Source: Lentinus brumalis
Taxonomy: Eukaryota; Basidiomycota; Agaricomycetes; Polyporales; Polyporaceae
Direction: 5' to 3'
Length of the DNA stretch: 64,000 nt
NCBI GenBank assembly: GCA_001792895.1
Contig: MARA01000005.1
Location: forward strand, 1-64,000
Made by a program: the position numbers and the translations under genes. Of this stretch, positions 47,001 to 58,311 are shown one piece after another; the first letter of the stretch is position 1, and the number at the start of each line of letters is the position of its first letter. The notes under the pieces were generated by a model. The model had not been told where the DNA came from. It did no database searches and was given only the letters and a program-made list of their open reading frames with translations.

Positions 47001-49305
47001 GCGTCGTTGTCTTCCGCCCAGCTCATCATCATGCGGGCTAATTGCGTATGATTATGAATCCGTCTTCCAGGTACAAACCCAGCTTGAGCCTTGTTCACTA
47101 GGCGTGGTGCAACCTCCGCCAGCCGCACCGCAAGAGTTTTGCTCAGCAACTTATAGTCAGTGTTGAGGAGGGTTATTGGCCTGTAATTGACCACCCGTGT
47201 CTTCTCGCCTTTTTCTTTATAGATTGGGGCTATCCATCCCCGTGCAAAGGCGGTCGTCGAGTCCACGCCAAAGAGCCGTATGTCTTCGAAGGCCGTTTTT
47301 AGCAGCCGAACGATGTCGAAGGCCTTCCGGGTTGTATGCCGGCTGTCTTCGACATATCTTGCGTGCAGCGCCTTCCAGAATTCAAAGGGTATTCCGTCGA
47401 GTCCCGGGATGAACCATTCTTGGCGAAGCGCAAGGATAGCAGAACCTCGTCATACGTCACCTCTCCTCCCAGTGCCCCCGCCTCCTCCTCAGATACCTCT
47501 ACACGGATGCTGTCCGGGGCTCTCCTGATGTCCGATTCTCGTTCCTCAATCCCCTTCTCACCCGGGCTGTCTCTCTGTACGTTCATGTGGTGCACTCGCG
47601 CCATTTCCGCCATTCTAACGGAATCCGATTCATAGATCTTTTCTCCTGCGACCCCTGTCAGGCCTTCTCTTTCGAAGGCTTGTATTATGTCCCTCGGCGC
47701 ACACTCCCTATGCAATTTCGACCAGTATTTTGTTGGGCGCTCTCCATACAGACGGTGCGTGGCTCGGGAGTGCTGTTGTTGCTGCTTGAATCGTCTCTGT
47801 TTTAGCTGACGTATCTGTTTGGTCAGTGCTTCTGCTTCTGCGATCCTTACTGCTTCCTGCATCGTCTTGCTCGCCTTCACCTGTCGCAGAGCCCGCTCAC
47901 GCTCCCGTATTTCTGCGAGGAGTTTTGGCACGATCTGCTTTTCACGTTCCCGCGCCATTTTCATCGCCGCCGTCTTGAAGCGGTGCAGAATTCGCTGTGC
48001 GTTCAGCTCGTTTGACCTGGCTCCTGATGCTTCGAGTTCGTCGAGCTCACGCATCGCCTCTAGACCTCGGTCCTTAACGTCTCTCGTTAGCTTCCTGTCT
48101 TTAATCAGATGGGTTGGGAAGAGGGGCCGTCCTTCTCCCACGACTGGTGAGTTCTTTGGGGTAAGCTGCACCGAGACTAAGCTATGATCCGTTCTTACGC
48201 CTGCTTCACAGATTCTCCACTCTCTAGCATTATCGAACGTGTCTGGGGTTATGTATATACGATCCAATCTTGAGAAGACCGCATGCCTTCCAGTGCCTCG
48301 GTGGAACGTATACTCCCTGGTATTTGGGTACGTCAGTCTCCACCCATCTGCGAGCATGAGACCTAGTGAGAGCTTGAGGTCGTCCAGAGCCGGCGTCGAC
48401 TGGTCGATTTCAGGATCCTCGTGGACCGGGAGCCGATCGAGGCTGTCTTCGACCGTGTTGAAGTCGCCCGCCATGAGATGTGGCCTGGGACATTGTGGGT
48501 GGTTTTCATAGTACTCGCGTACGTTCTCAAAGAACGCTTTTCTTTCCGCCGCACCGTTGGAGGTGGGCGCATAGATGCACAAGAGGGTCTTTTGTTCTCC
48601 ACCCTGACACGCAACTGTGACTTGGATTGCTTTTCCGGGGATGATCTCAATTGCGCTTGCATCTGCAGTCTTGATGTACCTTGCGTTTAGTACCACCGCG
48701 ACGCCGTCTCGCTGGGTAGGGGCATCGGGGTTCATTGAGAAGAGAATTCGGATCCGTTTGGCGAACATTTTGTGGATAGCCGCTACCCGTTCTCTGGTGA
48801 GATGAGTCTCTTGCAGTAGAAGTATTCCAATGCGGTTTTCAGACATCATTCTATATATCCGTCCCCATTTGTTCCCAGAGTGGTCTCTTATCAGGTTCCC
48901 GAATCCATTTATGTTCAGGGAGGCAATTAGTACTGCCGCTTTGCGCTCGTCCTTTCGTTTCTTGCCTGGTTGCTCGGCCCTCTCATCGCCTTCCAGGTTG
49001 TCCTGCCGGGGCTGACTGCTCTCGCCCTCTTCTAGCTCCTGCTCGGGCCTCAGTTCGAGCCTCTCATTCACAGCCATCTCTCCACGTTCATTCCGTTCAC
49101 TCGTCGCACCACTGCTTCCATGTACTGAAGAGTTTACGCCACCGTTGTCGTTCCGATGCTCGTCAACCCCCCTGTGGGCGCACGCACTCGAGGGGTCTCC
49201 TATCGGATCGAAATGCTCATCGCCGTGACCGTTGTTTTCTCCCGTGTGTTGTTCCGAAAGGATGTTTAATTGGTTCGCAGTTGCTATGTGTCGGTCGGGG
49301 TACAA
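44063..49305 (-). CDS. LINE ORF2: AP endonuclease, reverse transcriptase, RNase H (one frameshift)
   Basis: Nicks target DNA and copies the element RNA into it. The first Met is at 49305. The AP-type endonuclease (about 48900-48150) keeps LLLQETHL, MAGDFN, FSRLDRIY and RTDHSLVSVQL. A long charged helical linker follows. The reverse transcriptase has RPITLLNTDYKLLSK, QAGFVPGRRI, ALDQEKAYDKIAHDYLW, GVRQGDPLSCLLFDLAI and the catalytic VLFADDTTVYL near 46680. RNase H follows (MATDGSCLMNG, TGEIVATLMAV, ETDSQTTMDS, VKGHDGHTRNEEADKLA). A C-terminal CSVCGECETMTHIIFDC zinc motif lies near 44560. The frame breaks once near 47405-47415, in the run-up to PGLDGIPFEFW; one extra C restores it. All catalytic residues seen are intact, so it may be active if the break is an error. 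Confidence 0.92.
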
Positions 49306-49772
49306 CCATGTCCCCGACCCTAGGCAAGATAGTACCCTCTGCCAGAGGTGACGATATGCGATCTCACTCGACTGCGGCTAGTTTCGTTCGATCGCTTACT
49401 CGCGCACGAGTACGACTCGTCCCACCTAAAAAGGCTGCCGTATAGGTATACCGGCGGGGTTTCCTGTGCTTAACGCCAGTAAATTACACCCCTCCGGGGC
49501 TTGCGTGTGTTGGCGATACCGCGTTTCGCCACGCACCGTGCTGTACCAAACCTCGGGGAGCCACCCCGAGCGCACTCCGTTGCCGTCCTCATGACGGCCT
49601 CATTCACCAGAGAAAGCAGACCTTACCGTAGATCTTCCATCGCGCCTCGCTCAGTCGTCGTGTCTGAGCAGGGTTGTTCATATTAGTACTTGCACTACAG
49701 TACGTCGTGTCCTCGCCGTAGCCTTAGCCTATCCTAGGCTTTTTATCGTTATCACGTTCGAGACCCGCCTCT
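49306..49772. other. spacer between LINE ORF1 and ORF2
   Basis: 467 bases inside the element with stops in all minus-strand frames. ORF2 is probably translated by re-initiation or from its own message; nothing in the sequence settles this. Confidence 0.5.
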
Positions 49773-52294
49773 TCATGCGTAGTCGTGCCATCCACCAGCG
49801 GTCGTGTCCATCCACGGTTGCGTCTGCTGCTGGTAGTGTTGCCGTTGTCCTCCGTTCCGCGGCAGCCTCCCTGACGGCGTGCTCGCTCTCCAGTCCTCGT
49901 TCCTCCTCCCATTACCTCTTCCGTTGCTTCCGCGCCATCCGTCACCTCCTTCCGCGTTGCGACTCTCGCGATACCCGCCTCTACGGGAGCTTCTGCCTCG
50001 CGGTGCGCCGCCTCTTCCTCCTGTCAACATCGCCCTCTTCCCGCCAAGCATCTCCGATGTGTGCGACTTCGCCCCTTGCGTGGTGCCCTGCCATCCCCGC
50101 ATCGTAGGGAACAGGCACTTCATAGTATCGTGGTCGACGCCTCGACACCCGGAGCACCAGTATATCTTGCGCGCCACGCCGGTGCCATTCAGGAAGTTGT
50201 TGAAGCGACACGTACGTAGCATGGCCACCCATTCCCTCCATTCCGTCATATCGTCCGTCGGGGCCTCCATGTAGATATTAGCCATGAAATCTCCGTCGTC
50301 GAGGTCCGCGATCCTGACTTCGAGTGTGCTGAGGACATAGTCGACTCGCTCCTCATGCACGAGTTTGCGCAGCGTCCCGCTGTTCCTCGTCATCCGTGTG
50401 AGCCATTCGCGCATCGTGGGGGCCTGAAGAACGTTCATCACGGCTGCGCGTATCACGCCAGTGTCCGGGCGGAGGAAGCCGACCAAGCTGCATACCCACT
50501 TGGGGTTTCCAAGACGCTTCGGGTAGGTGATGATACTTACGCCTTTAGACGATGCAACACGTACGTCTATCATCCGAGCTGCTCCCGTTGCCGTGAGCCC
50601 ACGTATAACCCACGTGAAAGGAAGATCGCGGACGTTCAAGGTCTTCTGCTGGTCTGGGTCCGGCGGGGCCACATTGAAGCTGGTCTCCCCGGTGACGAAA
50701 GTAGTTATCGTCGTTACTGCCGCCTCGACGTGGCGGTTGATGACGCCATTCGTCGTGAAGCGGTAGTTGTAGGCCGTAAACATGACCGCCGTGCTGTCTT
50801 TCCAGACCGCCCTCTGCCATCCTGTCGACTGACCACGGACAAGACTCTCCGGATCGTCAAAATGCACCTCCCACTTCCGGTCTCGAGGGTTCTCCGCGAC
50901 TGTCGGCGCGTCCATGTTCATCGGCCCCTGCGAGACGGCCGTCGGGACCATCTCGACGTCCCTCCAGTCGTCTTGGGTGTCCATACGTGTTTCCTCCTCC
51001 ATCCCGTATCGCCATCCACGGACGCCGTCTTGTGTCTGCGGCTCGCGCCTCTTCGCGCCTGAGCTCGCTCGCGTCATCCCTCGCCCGGCCTCCTGCTCTC
51101 GAGGCTCAGTCGTCTGCCCGTCGAAAGCCATGGACAAGTTGTGGGTCAGTTCCGTAGGCCTGCTGGCCGCCTGCGTCCGTTCGTCCTGGCCACGCAGTTG
51201 CGCTTGCTGATATTGCCAAGCCTTCGTGTGGGGGATCGGGGAGAAGACGTCGCCATGCGTACTCCGATCATCGTCAGCGCCCCAGTCCTCGACCGCCGGG
51301 ACCCTGCGCTGCCCGTTTGGTCCTCGCTCCGAGCGGTTCCAGCGATACGGGACATAACCTCCAGTCCAGCCGCGCTCGTTCTCGCGATCCTGTCCACCTG
51401 TCGGATCTGCGAGAACGTCTCGCAGGCTCGCCAGTTCTCGACTCTGCGTTCTCCTCGGTCGCGAGGGTGCCTGCAGCAGCGCGCTGCCCTCCTCGTCCTC
51501 ACGATCGACTCGCATGTCTTCTTCCTCGGCCTGCCCATCCCGGGTTGCGGCGTGCGAGTAACGGCTGGCGAGACTCCCGTGTTCGCTTCCATAGTTCGAG
51601 GTGGCGCTCTCGAGAGTAGAGTTGGCTTTAGAGAAAGGGGTAGGGGGGTGTCCCGACACGTTAGCTCTGCTGTCGATTGAGAGGTGCGAGTGCGAACGCA
51701 TGTACATAGAGTGGTGGTTTTGTGCGTAATACTGGGAAACATTTTTCGGGGTCGAACACGCTACGGGCATGGAGAACTCTCTTCGCGCCTCTCCAAGACC
51801 TCCAGCCCCGCCCCACGGGTTCGTGAAGAACTCGGTGATCGGTGGGAGCCTTAGCGACGGCTGCTGCGGGGCTTCCTCCTCTCGCCGCGGCCGCCTAGAC
51901 AGCCTCGCACGCTCCTCAGAGCCCTGGATCCCGCCCAAGAATGCTTGCGGTGGGTCGGCTCGGGGTCTCAACGCGGAATCATATGTTGCTCACCCATGCA
52001 ATCGTCCAGGTCCTGCAGGTGGCGGCGACGGTCGACGTCGAACGTCTGCTGCTGGTTGCTCGGCGGAGTCTTCTCCTCGTTAACTTCCCCGTCCTCGAAG
52101 ACCCTGGCCTCGTTGTCATCGAACATGACCGTCGCTGGCGACCTCGTCGAGCTCGGGAGGGGGCCTACAGACCTCCAGAGAGGCGAGCTGTCGTCGCTTG
52201 CCGCCGGCTTGACCGTGGCCTCAGCTCCGTCGCTCGAGGGAGCCGACGATACGAAACGTATCGGTGAGCTGGATGGCAGAGACTCGCTCTCCAT
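49773..52294 (-). CDS. LINE ORF1: gag-like RNA-binding protein with zinc knuckle
   Basis: Expected to coat the element RNA. An open frame of 732 codons ends at 49773. Its N-terminal side is continuous with the frame starting at ATG 52294 (MESESLPSSSPIRFVSSAPS) if one C is added near 51975-51980, where EQHMIP would run into LRPRADPPQAF. The first half is disordered (Arg, Glu, Ser and Gln rich). The middle holds a folded region (WEVHFDDPESLVRGQS, AVMFTAYNYRF, LPFTWVIRGLTATGAARMID, RTCRFNNFLNGTGVARKIYW). The zinc knuckle CSGCRGVDHDTMKC has perfect CX2CX4HX4C spacing. A Gly-Arg-rich tail follows (RGGAPRGRSSRRGGYRESR). The true start may be still further upstream, near 52561. Confidence 0.85.
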
Positions 52295-53423
52295 GCTCTA
52301 CTTCCTCGTTTACTACATCGTTGCTAGCATAGATTGATTCGTGCTTACCCGGCGGCGACTCTGCGTGCCTTGCGTCTCGCTTCTCGCTATCGCATCGTTC
52401 TGGGGACTGTTGTTCGCCTTCTCGCTGTAGCTTGCGATCGGGATCTCTCCTTCATAGTCCTGCTCGGGCGTAGCGCGCACCAGGACGCGTCCCATACCGT
52501 TAGTCTCCCATCTTTCGCGCTCGAAAGGGAGGCCGGCCATCCGTCTTCTACTTACGGACATCCTGGGGCGTCTGGTTACTGAGCAGAGGTGCGTGTTCGT
52601 TCTGTCGAGGACTAGACGTGTAGCAGCGTCGGGCGCAGGTCGGGGATCGGCGCGGGGAGAGGGCTAGAGGTGGCAGGGGAGAGGGGGTGAGGACGTACGT
52701 CTTTTATCACCTCAAACTCGCTCGCCCGTCGCTCCTCGTCCCTCGTGTCCTCGTCGTCTTGCTTGCTCGTTGCCTCATCGGGCGCGGTGATTTGGTTGAC
52801 CTATGCAGCGTCCTTTGCGTCGGGTGGGCGGGATCGGGGCGCGCGCGCGTTCGGCGGCATGATGGTTGTTTTCAAGGCTGAAGGTGGTTCGTGCTCTGCT
52901 CCATTCGGGCAAGTTCATTGGCGCTTACACGTCACCCAGCTGCGCCTACACGGCGCCCTCAATTTTCCCTCTTGGGGATAATTCTCGTGGCTTATGTAAC
53001 TGCCTCGCCGGCGCCTTCCTTCGGCTGCGCTGGCAGCTTGTACCTTGCCCTCTCGCTCGTCTCTCCTGTCTCTCCTCGCCGCTTGCCCTCTTCTGGCCTT
53101 TCAGCCCACTCATTTTGACCGTCACTACGCTCGCTGTCGTCTCAGCTGGTCTGCGCTGCCGCTCAACTCAGGGCTCTCGAGATCTTCTTGCAGGCTCCCG
53201 GTAAGTTTCTCGCTTCCCTTGTTCTGACATTTTACGTCCAGGCATGCCTTTACTCTAACTGACTCTATTCTTCGTAGCGTCAATCACATTTAGCCTTTCA
53301 GACACCCTCCAGTGCCCTTGCCACGTCGTCGTTCTTCTCAAGATCCCGCGGAGAGTCGGCTTGTCGTGCGTTTAGCTCGTGCGTCTTCCCATTGTGTATC
53401 CCCTTGGTGAGTCATCTTCCTTA
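52295..53423. other. LINE spacer upstream of ORF1
   Basis: Pyrimidine-rich on the plus strand. On the minus strand one short frame (52313-52561, MSVSRRRMAGLPFERERW) may be the N-terminal part of ORF1; I could not find the join. Confidence 0.4.
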
Positions 53424-54487
53424 TTACTTCGCCCAATCATACCTTAGCCACATATGCAGCTTCAGCGCTCCTTCTAGGCCGCGTGTCGCCTCCTCCTTCC
53501 TTACTCTCCTTTCCATCACATTCCAGAACCTTCCCGTCCTTCCTCCTGCTTTCCCCGGTGGCGGTCTCAATCCGCACTCCTCCGCACCGCACGTCTCCGT
53601 GTTCCGCGTGCTGTTGACGTCCCGACACCCTCCTTCGCGCCGGTCCGTCGACCCGCGCCGTTCTCCCTCCTCTTCCATGTATCTGATCTCGTCCCGTCTT
53701 CCGCCTCCGTCGCTTCCTCCGGCCCGAGTCCTGCCGCCGTTCCGAAACCCGTCCGCGTCCTGCGTTCCGTCTCCGCTCCGCGCTCCGTTCCCGTCCCGCG
53801 TTCCGTTTCCGCTTCGCATTCCGTCCTTGCTCTGCGTTCCGTCCCCGCACCGCGTTCCGTCCCCGCTACGCGTTTCTCTCGCTCCGTCGCCACCGCGCGT
53901 CCTGCGCCCGAGGTGCCCGAGCCGTCCGGTGTCCCCGAGGTGCGCAATGCATTCCATAGGCAATCTTACTAGTCTCCATCCTGAGCTGTTCCAGGTGTCT
54001 TTCAGTGTAGCGATTCGGGCGGTTTCATCTGGCACGTAAAGGATTTCCAGCTCCACTGTTCTTACAGTGTTTCCCCTGCACCGATTGTGAATGGTTGCCT
54101 TCACCCATCCCTCCTTGTCTCCTTCCTCGATCCCTCCTACTACTCCCATCACGTGCGGATCGTACGCTTTGAAGTCTTGCAGGCTTGCGCTCGGGCGGTT
54201 GGCGCTGCCTTTGGGAGTGCTAGCAACTTGACCCGCCCTCCGACCGTCAGAGGCTTTGATGGTCTGATGTGCGTTGTGTAGACGTGTATCGTTTCCTCGT
54301 CTGCCAGTCCTTCATTCCCTCCCTGGACCCCGTATTGTTTCCTGCAGCTCTTCCACCATGCCAGGACCACGGCCTCCACTCTCGTTTCTTCTTCGTCTGG
54401 CCGAACCCTCCGAACGGATTCTTCCAAACAGTTTCGTTGCGACCGCGAATCGCGCAGAAACTCTCCTCGTTCTGTTTCCGTGATCAT
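53424..54487 (-). CDS. extra 5' ORF of the LINE, unknown function
   Basis: Two overlapping frames, 54149-54487 (112 codons) and 53424-54152 (242 codons), meet at a TGATG stop-start overlap. They read as one protein if a C is added near 54195: LALPKAAPTA then SASLQDFKAYDPHVMGVVGG. The first part is helical (ETRVEAVVLAWWKSCRKQYG). The second has a probable beta-rich segment (GWVKATIHNRCRGNTVRTVE, LEILYVPDETARI, WNSSGWRLVRLP). The last third is a low-complexity Gly-Asp-Arg tail (SGDGTR, RDGNGARSGDGT) and is surely disordered. I know no family for it. It lies inside the target-site duplications, so it belongs to the element. Either translational coupling or a sequence error explains the overlap. 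Confidence 0.6.
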
Positions 54488-55189
54488 GGGTATTGTCGAG
54501 GTCTTTAGAGGGGATTGGATGATGCGTTTGGAGAGGAGAGAGGAGAGAGACTGGTAGAGGTTGAGACGTGTCAGATTTTGGTGGACGTCTCCAGGGATAA
54601 ATAGTAGTGAACGTAATCGGCTCCATGTATGGCATGTTGTAAAGGAGTGTGAGTTCGTGGGCGGGGCCGAAAAACAGACATCGTTGGCCTCGACGTTTTA
54701 TGTATCTGGAGCAGCCCCGCTATCTCGACAAGGCTAGTTTGCAGTCATTCCGCGCGGCGTCCCGTCTCGGCGCTTACGGGTCATCAGACTGAGCGTGCGG
54801 CCGCCCGTCTTTCCGCGCTTCGCGCTCGTGCGCTGGCAGTCTTGCCATCTCATACCCCGCAGATTTGCACGCTGATTTCGTCCTAGATCGTGCGTCTAGA
54901 ACCGTCGCTCGTCTGCAGCGATTCTCGTGTTCAGCATGTCTGGTTGTATAGTCACTCGGCCTGAAAGCGCCCTCTATAGGCTGCGTTCAGACTACACAGT
55001 CCCCTAGGGGATCACTCCTTTCATTCGTTCATTCCATGATAGACTATGGCATTCTACGCTCTCAGAGGCGTTGTGTTATGCGTATCGTTCATCTAGTATA
55101 TTGTAGCTCCTCACGTTCTGGCCACTCCGAGGAGCCAGATACCGTGGGAAAAGACGAGATGGTGGTGGTCATGGGAAGAGGAGCTGTCC
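54488..55189. other. LINE 5' leader
   Basis: About 700 bases from the 5' end of the element to the first convincing Met of its first ORF. It should hold the internal promoter. No clear motif seen. Confidence 0.5.
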
Positions 55190-55203
55190 ACCGAACGCGT
55201 CTT
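55190..55203. repeat. target-site duplication, 5' side of the LINE
   Basis: accgaacgcgtctt, identical to 43798-43811. Confidence 0.9.
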
Positions 55204-55993
55204 GATTAGACTGCACCGACGCGCGATCTTGAGCCTAGTGCAGCGATCCGACGTCGGATCCGCGGGGCATGCAGAAGTAGTCCAGTACTCACAGTAGTAT
55301 GTGACGAGTACAGGGTCCTCGAGAAGACCAAGCGTCGCGAGCATGTTCTGACATATCAAGGCCGCCCGCCGTTCAGGACGGCGATACCGGCTTGAGAGGT
55401 ACGATGAACGAGTCTATACATACGCAACCTACGTCTGAATGAATCGTGAAAACTTATGAGAACGGCAACGAAGTGAGCTGAGATCCTACCTTGTCCCCGG
55501 TGCACTATATCGCGCATACTGCATACACCCTGACGAATCACTTACCTCAGGTGGCGGCACGCAGCGACAGCCTGAGCCAGTACTACGGTCAGGTTCGCGC
55601 GCGCCCAGGAGGCGCAAATGCGGGGACGCGGGGACGCGGGCGGGGCGAACGCGGAGGATAGCGACTTACATGGCGACGAGCATGCCTGTGGCGGCGTCTG
55701 CGGCGTCTGCGTGCTTCCGGGCATGATCGTCGTAGCGTGCGCGTGAGTACCCACGGTAGGTCTAACTCTGAGATCTGAGTGGCTCGAGGACCGCGGTCTG
55801 GCCAGTGGCCTGGGAGGTCGGGGATGACATGAGCATAAGTAACGCGCTGGTTCGGCCTAAGGCCTGATTCTTGAAGCTAGCCCGAGGCGAGACGTCGGGC
55901 GAGGTCGCACAGTTGTCGACGCCCGGGGCGCGGTGACGAGTAACTTCAGGAGCACTGGCACTGGCCAGCTGCAGTGCATCCAGCTGCAGCTGA

Positions 55994-56187
55994 CAGCCGT
56001 TTGCATAACGATAGGCCCCTCGCGAACTGTGTACATACAGTCGGTTAGTGGCGGGGTTCGTACTTTTGAGGCTTCTCGTTTCATCTCATCCCTACTCACT
56101 TACTCATCACTTATCCTTTTTCCAAGTCCGCTTGAGCGGCAGTGTGTGTAAACAGTGCGGAGGGGCCTATCGTTATGCAAACGGCTG
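55994..56187. repeat. inverted repeat, arms about 47 bases, loop about 100 bases
   Basis: cagccgtttgcataacgata followed by ggcccctc at 55994-56022 recurs as its reverse complement at about 56159-56187. Weaker matching extends to both arms (about 55994-56040 and 56141-56187). It could form a hairpin or be a small non-autonomous element. Confidence 0.85.
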
Positions 56188-56214
56188 GAATCAGATAGCG
56201 CGTGGGTGCGCGAT

Positions 56215-56244
56215 GTGCGGGTGCGGGTGCGGGTGCGGGTGCGA
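56215..56244. repeat. (GTGCGG)5 hexamer repeat
   Basis: About five tandem gtgcgg units. Confidence 0.9.
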
Positions 56245-57106
56245 TAATCCATGGCCAGTTCCAACTTCTCGGGCCTGTGAGGGCCTGTGCAAACCCCAAT
56301 CACGGTTCCCCAGTGTGGAGCGAGAGCCGGAGAACAAAAGAGCGCAGCGCGTTCCTGGCACGGTGCGTCCACGTCGATAGGTGGCACCGCGCAAGCTTGT
56401 AATGCGTCCGGTGCTGTGCCACTCTCCAGGATGCTGAGATGGAAGACTGCAGCGGGGTAACGATGTGAGCAGCTCCCACCGCCAAGTGCCCGCTCCGGTG
56501 TCGACTGCAGAGACGTGATAGTGCGCAGGCGGTGGAGCGGATGCACGGACGGCGTCGCGTCTGAGGTCATCGCGAGCCTCGGGGACCCAACGCGAGCTGA
56601 GCCTGAGCAGATCTGCCTGGCCCGATGGCCCGATGAGCCACCCGCCGGAAGAGACGTCCCGGGATGGGCAGATGGACGCAGATGGATGTGATTGTGGCAC
56701 GGATAGCGTCGCGCACCCCTGCGAACCCCGGCTGGCTTCATTGCTCGATACATTGCAGCGGCTTCCTGCGACAAATGCAAATGCAGAGCTCGGGATGGAG
56801 ACGACGTTGGGCAAAGCAGACACGAAGAGCGCGCGGGCTGGCAGCCAGCAAACCACGCCGGACATCACGCCCGGGAGGTGTGAAGAGTCCCCGGTGACGC
56901 GGTGTGAAGTGGCCTTGTGCGCCAGGACCGGCCGATCGCGATCTGCACATTAACCGCCGAAAACGCGTGCCCGGCGGGATATAACGAACGCCTTTCGCCC
57001 TCGGTTCGCCCTGCCCCGCCCCGCCGTCCTCGACGCCCTCGACGCCCTCGACGACGTCGGCTTCTCTGCTTCCACCCCCATTGCTCACCCCACCTCTGTA
57101 CTCACG

Positions 57107-58311
57107 ATGTTCGCCCAGTACTCCCCGCTCTTCACGTCCGGCCTGCTCTCCGAGAGCAACACCCCCTCCACCTCCCGCCGCCCCTCTCTCGAAATGCGCC
57201 CAAAGGATCCTCGCGAGAGCCTCCCCGTCGACGCCAGCATCGACAGCATCTACGAGTCCTCAACATCTACTCCCGAGTCTGACGCGCTCTTCCTCACCAT
57301 CATGCCCTCCCGCCGTCGCGCACAGGCCGGCAACTCTTTCCTGTCTCTCGATCTTGCCGAGAGCCAGTCCATGCGCTCCATGAGCCTCCGACGCAAGGAC
57401 ACCATCACCACGCGCGCAACGACCCACTTTGGTCGCTCGGTGCCCGCCTCTCCCACCATGTCGTACGTCGCCTCATATTCCAGCGCTGCACGCCGCTCAC
57501 CCGCACACAGTCCCCCATGCCCTTTGCGTCCTTCTCCCACTTCGGCCCTGCTCCCCTCTCCCGCAAAAGTCTCATGCGCCACTCGTCGCGCGAAGGGCTC
57601 CCCGGTGCGAAGCCCGTCCCTTCATCCCAGCCCCCAGCTGTTCCCCAGAAGCGGTCACGGCCCTCCGACCTCTCCATCACTCTCTCGGCGTGCTTCTCGT
57701 CCCTCGCAGGTAGCTCGTCATATTCGTGCCATCGTGCTGCCCACTCGGAGCCTTCCATTCTGTCCCCGATCTCCCCCCTTCTGTCGCCCGAAGAGCGGTC
57801 GTACTTCGCCTTCTCGCCCTCGTCCTCGCCCCCCGCGACGATGACCTCGTTCCATTACTCGTTCGAAGAGCCCCCACACTCAGCACCCGTAGCGACTCCG
57901 CTCCAGGCACGTCCGTCGATGCGCTCCACTGCTTCGGTCCGGACGCGTCAGGTCAACCGCTCTGCTGCTCTCGCGGCGTTGGAGGGTCGCGTACGGAAGC
58001 AGCGTCCGCGCTCGCGTCCGAGCAACTTCATGAGCATGAGCGACGACGAAGACGACCTGGACCTGGACGAGAACGACGCGCCTGTCACGTCGATTCACGC
58101 TCCACCTGCGCTGCTCGAGGTCTTGCACGAGGAGGAGGACGTCGTCGTTCCTTCGTTCGCTGTCAAGCGCCTGTCATCCCCGCCGAGTTCCAAGAAGAGT
58201 CGCAGCCGTCGGGGGACGCTCGAGAGCCTCCTCACTCCCCTGGCGAACTTCATCGACTTCCGCGACGACGACGGTTCCCGGAGCTGGCCCAGCTTCGTGG
58301 CAATCTCATGA
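57107..58311 (+). CDS. serine-rich hypothetical protein, about 400 aa
   Basis: Uncharacterised, probably largely disordered. The ATG at 57107 (MFAQYSPLFTSGLLSESNTP) follows a TATA-like gatataac and a C-rich leader. The first frame runs to about 57510 (ASIDSIYESSTSTPESDALF, SLDLAESQSMRSMSLRRKD). The second runs from there to the stop at 58311 (MPFASFSHFGPAPLSRKSLM, VNRSAALAALEGRVRKQRPR). It has an acidic stretch SDDEDDLDLDENDAP and ends in LESLLTPLANFIDFRDDD. The two are joined either by a short intron (donor near 57467, acceptor CACACAG at 57509) or by one missing C in the CCCCC run at 57511-57516. The Ser-Pro and Arg-Arg-x-Ser motifs suggest phosphorylation; no domain recognised. Confidence 0.6.

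Larger units (their letters stand above)
43812..55189 (-). mobile_element. full-length Tad1-like LINE (non-LTR retrotransposon), 11.4 kb
   Basis: Inserted by target-primed reverse transcription. It ends in a poly(A) tract, has a gag-like ORF1 with a zinc knuckle and an ORF2 with endonuclease, reverse transcriptase and RNase H, and is flanked by a 14-base target-site duplication. From 5' to 3' (high to low coordinate): leader (54488-55189), an extra ORF (53424-54487), spacer, ORF1 (49773-52294), spacer, ORF2 (44063-49305), a 240-base 3' UTR and poly(A). The perfect duplication suggests a fairly young insertion. The presence of RNase H and the fungal host fit the Tad1 clade; the clade call is from domain order only. 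It is longer than typical Tad1 elements because of the extra 5' part. Confidence 0.9.
55204..57106. other. 1.9 kb without a supported gene
   Basis: Short minus-strand frames (for example DPVLVTYYCEYWTTSACPAD near 55260-55320) look protein-like but cannot be built into a gene. Holds an inverted repeat and a hexamer repeat. A gatataac TATA-like box near 56988 and a C-rich stretch precede the gene at 57107. Confidence 0.45.

Noticed and set aside
47299..54152. Many plus-strand frames antisense to the LINE
   Set aside because: Shadows of the minus-strand ORFs; none has motifs and the element clearly reads on the minus strand.
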